Shown: positions 4,586-5,803 of the stretch, piece by piece
How the letters are laid out: every line of letters begins with the position of its first letter
How positions within the stretch are numbered: the stretch's first letter is position 1
NCBI GenBank assembly: GCA_943323705.2
Contig: CALPIT020000162.1
Location: 1-5,803 of the forward strand
Reading direction: 5' to 3'
DNA: 5,803 nucleotides
Source: Streptomyces griseus
GTDB lineage: Bacteria > Bacteroidota > Bacteroidia > Chitinophagales > Chitinophagaceae
Program-made: the position numbers and the translations under genes
Notes under the pieces: model-generated
Seen by the model: the letters and a program-made list of their open reading frames with translations, nothing else
Database searches by the model: none
What the model was told of the DNA's origin: nothing

Positions 4586-4797
4586 CAGTTTGTTATTATT
4601 GTTTAATTATTTTCGCAAATTACACTATAAACCCTCATATAAAATTCTGTTGAGGTTAAGAAAAAGGACATTTCAAAACGATTTCAAACGAGGACGAAGA
4701 TAATAATGCATTAGCGCATTTTATAATAATCTGATATAAATTTTGATTCTGTATTTTTGCAAACCAAATATTAAAAACGAAACATCTCAGTTATACG
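4586..4797. other. Divergent intergenic region between the CotH-like gene and valS
   Basis: Holds the control regions of both flanking genes. For the minus-strand gene the only candidate seen is GTAATTTG at 4616-4623, one base off the -7 spacing and with no clear -33 box; it would give a 5' leader of about 25 nt. A short inverted repeat (AATGC/GCATT, around 4706-4720) is too small to interpret. I see no T-box-like leader, riboswitch or RNA gene ahead of valS. Confidence 0.45.
4752..4759 (+). promoter_or_regulatory. valS promoter -7 element
   Basis: TATTTTTG matches TAnnTTTG exactly and lies 38 bp before the valS start. The expected leader is about 35 nt. It is A-rich just upstream of the start and has no Shine-Dalgarno sequence, as is usual in Bacteroidota. 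No TTTG box is found at the proper -33 distance. Confidence 0.55.
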
Positions 4798-5803
4798 ATG
4801 GAATTATCTAAAAATTTCGAACACCAATCTGCTGAACAAAAATGGTATAGCCATTGGCTTGATAAACAATATTTTAAAAGCATACCTGACAGTAGAACAC
4901 CATATACAATTGTAATGCCACCGCCAAATGTAACGGGTGTGCTTCACATGGGACATTGCTTAAATAATACCATCCAAGATATTTTGATTCGTCGTGCCCG
5001 TATGACAGGCAAAAATGCCTGTTGGGTTCCCGGAACTGATCATGCCTCAATTGCCACAGAAGCCAAAGTGGTGGCCATGCTCAGAGAAAGGGGCATTACC
5101 AAATCTTCTTTAAGCAGAGATGAATTTTTATCCTATGCTTGGGAATGGAAAGAAAAATATGGTGGTATCATTTTGCAACAGCTGAAAAAACTGGGCTGTT
5201 CTTTGGATTGGGACCGTACCACGTTCACCATGGATAAAGATTATTACGATTCCGTAATTAAAATCTTTGTGGACTTACATAAGAAAGGCGCCATTTATCG
5301 TGGTAAAAGAATGATCAATTGGGATGTGAAAGCGCTTACTGCTTTGAGTGATGAAGAAGTAATCCGAAAAGAAACCAAACAAAAACTCTATCATTTAAAA
5401 TATGCCATTGAAGGAACAGATGACCATATCATCATCGCTACTGTTCGTCCGGAAACCATCATGGGAGATGCGGCTATCTGTGTACACCCTGATGATGAAC
5501 GTTATAAACACCTTCACGGGAAATTTGCTTTTGTTCCGTTAATCAACAGACGCATTCAAATCATTGCCGATGATTATGTAACGATGGACTTTGGAACAGG
5601 CGCATTGAAAGTTACACCAGCACATGACGTAAACGATTACACGCTGGGACAAAAACATAAACTCGAAGTCATTGATGTGTTTAATGACAATGGGACATTA
5701 AGTGAAGCGGCTCAGATTTATGTGGGCATGGACAGATTTGAAGTGCGTAAAAAAATTGTTGTAGAACTAGAAGAAAAAGGATTTCTTCTAAAAACGGAAG
5801 AAT
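4798..5803 (+). CDS. valS: Valine--tRNA ligase, N-terminal part (runs off the window)
   Basis: 335 codons are present without a stop. The full enzyme is usually about 870-950 residues, so the C-terminal half, with the KMSKS loop, anticodon-binding domain and coiled coil, lies outside. The class I synthetase core starts at once: PYTIVMPPPNVTGVLHMGH (35-53) contains the HIGH-type ATP motif HMGH at 50-53. Next come WVPGTDHASIATEAK and LGCSLDWDRTTFTMD, both characteristic of ValRS. The CP1 editing domain begins with ATVRPETIMGD and continues through FGTGALKVTPAHDVNDY; by family knowledge it hydrolyses Thr-tRNA-Val. The protein charges tRNA-Val in the cytoplasm, and one such tRNA gene is at 1902-1976. 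The ATG at 4798 is chosen because the N-terminus MELSKNFEHQSAEQKWY aligns with ValRS family starts and a promoter element lies 38 bp upstream. Confidence 0.96.
   Translation, partial: MELSKNFEHQSAEQKWYSHWLDKQYFKSIPDSRTPYTIVMPPPNVTGVLHMGHCLNNTIQDILIRRARMTGKNACWVPGTDHASIATEAKVVAMLRERGITKSSLSRDEFLSYAWEWKEKYGGIILQQLKKLGCSLDWDRTTFTMDKDYYDSVIKIFVDLHKKGAIYRGKRMINWDVKALTALSDEEVIRKETKQKLYHLKYAIEGTDDHIIIATVRPETIMGDAAICVHPDDERYKHLHGKFAFVPLINRRIQIIADDYVTMDFGTGALKVTPAHDVNDYTLGQKHKLEVIDVFNDNGTLSEAAQIYVGMDRFEVRKKIVVELEEKGFLLKTEE

Noticed and set aside
1902..5803. Presence of tRNA-Val and valyl-tRNA synthetase in one window as a functional linkage
   Set aside because: They are about 2.8 kb apart on opposite strands with unrelated genes between, so this is most simply chance. 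No T-box or other tRNA-sensing leader is seen before valS.

Overview
The window looks like chromosome of a low-GC member of the Bacteroidota, most likely the Chitinophagaceae or a close relative. This rests on four things visible in the sequence. Two secreted proteins end in type IX secretion (T9SS type A) sorting domains with VYPNP motifs. Promoters match the Bacteroidota pattern TAnnTTTG. Shine-Dalgarno sequences are absent and A-rich stretches precede the starts. The tRNA has no encoded CCA. No genus can be named from the sequence alone.

Layout, left to right. 1-247: AT-rich intergenic DNA ending in an intrinsic terminator (178-208) for the gene that follows on the minus strand. 248-1375 (-): a 375-residue T9SS cargo protein whose start codon lies in the loop of a 14-bp inverted repeat. 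1376-1491: intergenic, with a second minus-strand terminator. 1492-1976 (-): a tRNA-associated unit. An intact tRNA-Val(UAC) is followed by its terminator, then an 81-residue GIY-YIG endonuclease ORF, then a defective second tRNA copy with its own copy of the same terminator. A 78-bp direct repeat (76/78 identical) brackets the endonuclease gene. 1977-2100: a compact divergent promoter region serving tRNA-Val (-) and clpS (+). 2101-2403 (+): clpS. 2393-2947 (-): a stand-alone DEDDh exonuclease that overlaps clpS tail to tail by 11 bp. 2960-4585 (-): a secreted CotH-kinase-family protein 12 bp upstream of the exonuclease, probably in the same transcript. 4586-4797: divergent intergenic region. 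4798 to the window end (+): the N-terminal 335 codons of valS.

Most of this is housekeeping (tRNA-Val, ValRS, the N-degron adaptor ClpS, a proofreading-type exonuclease) interspersed with two cell-surface or secreted proteins. The part most worth attention is the tRNA/GIY-YIG/pseudo-tRNA unit. It has the architecture of a minimal homing element that uses the 3' half of a tRNA gene plus its terminator as target and leaves the host tRNA intact. That mobility is an inference from the repeat structure and is not shown directly.
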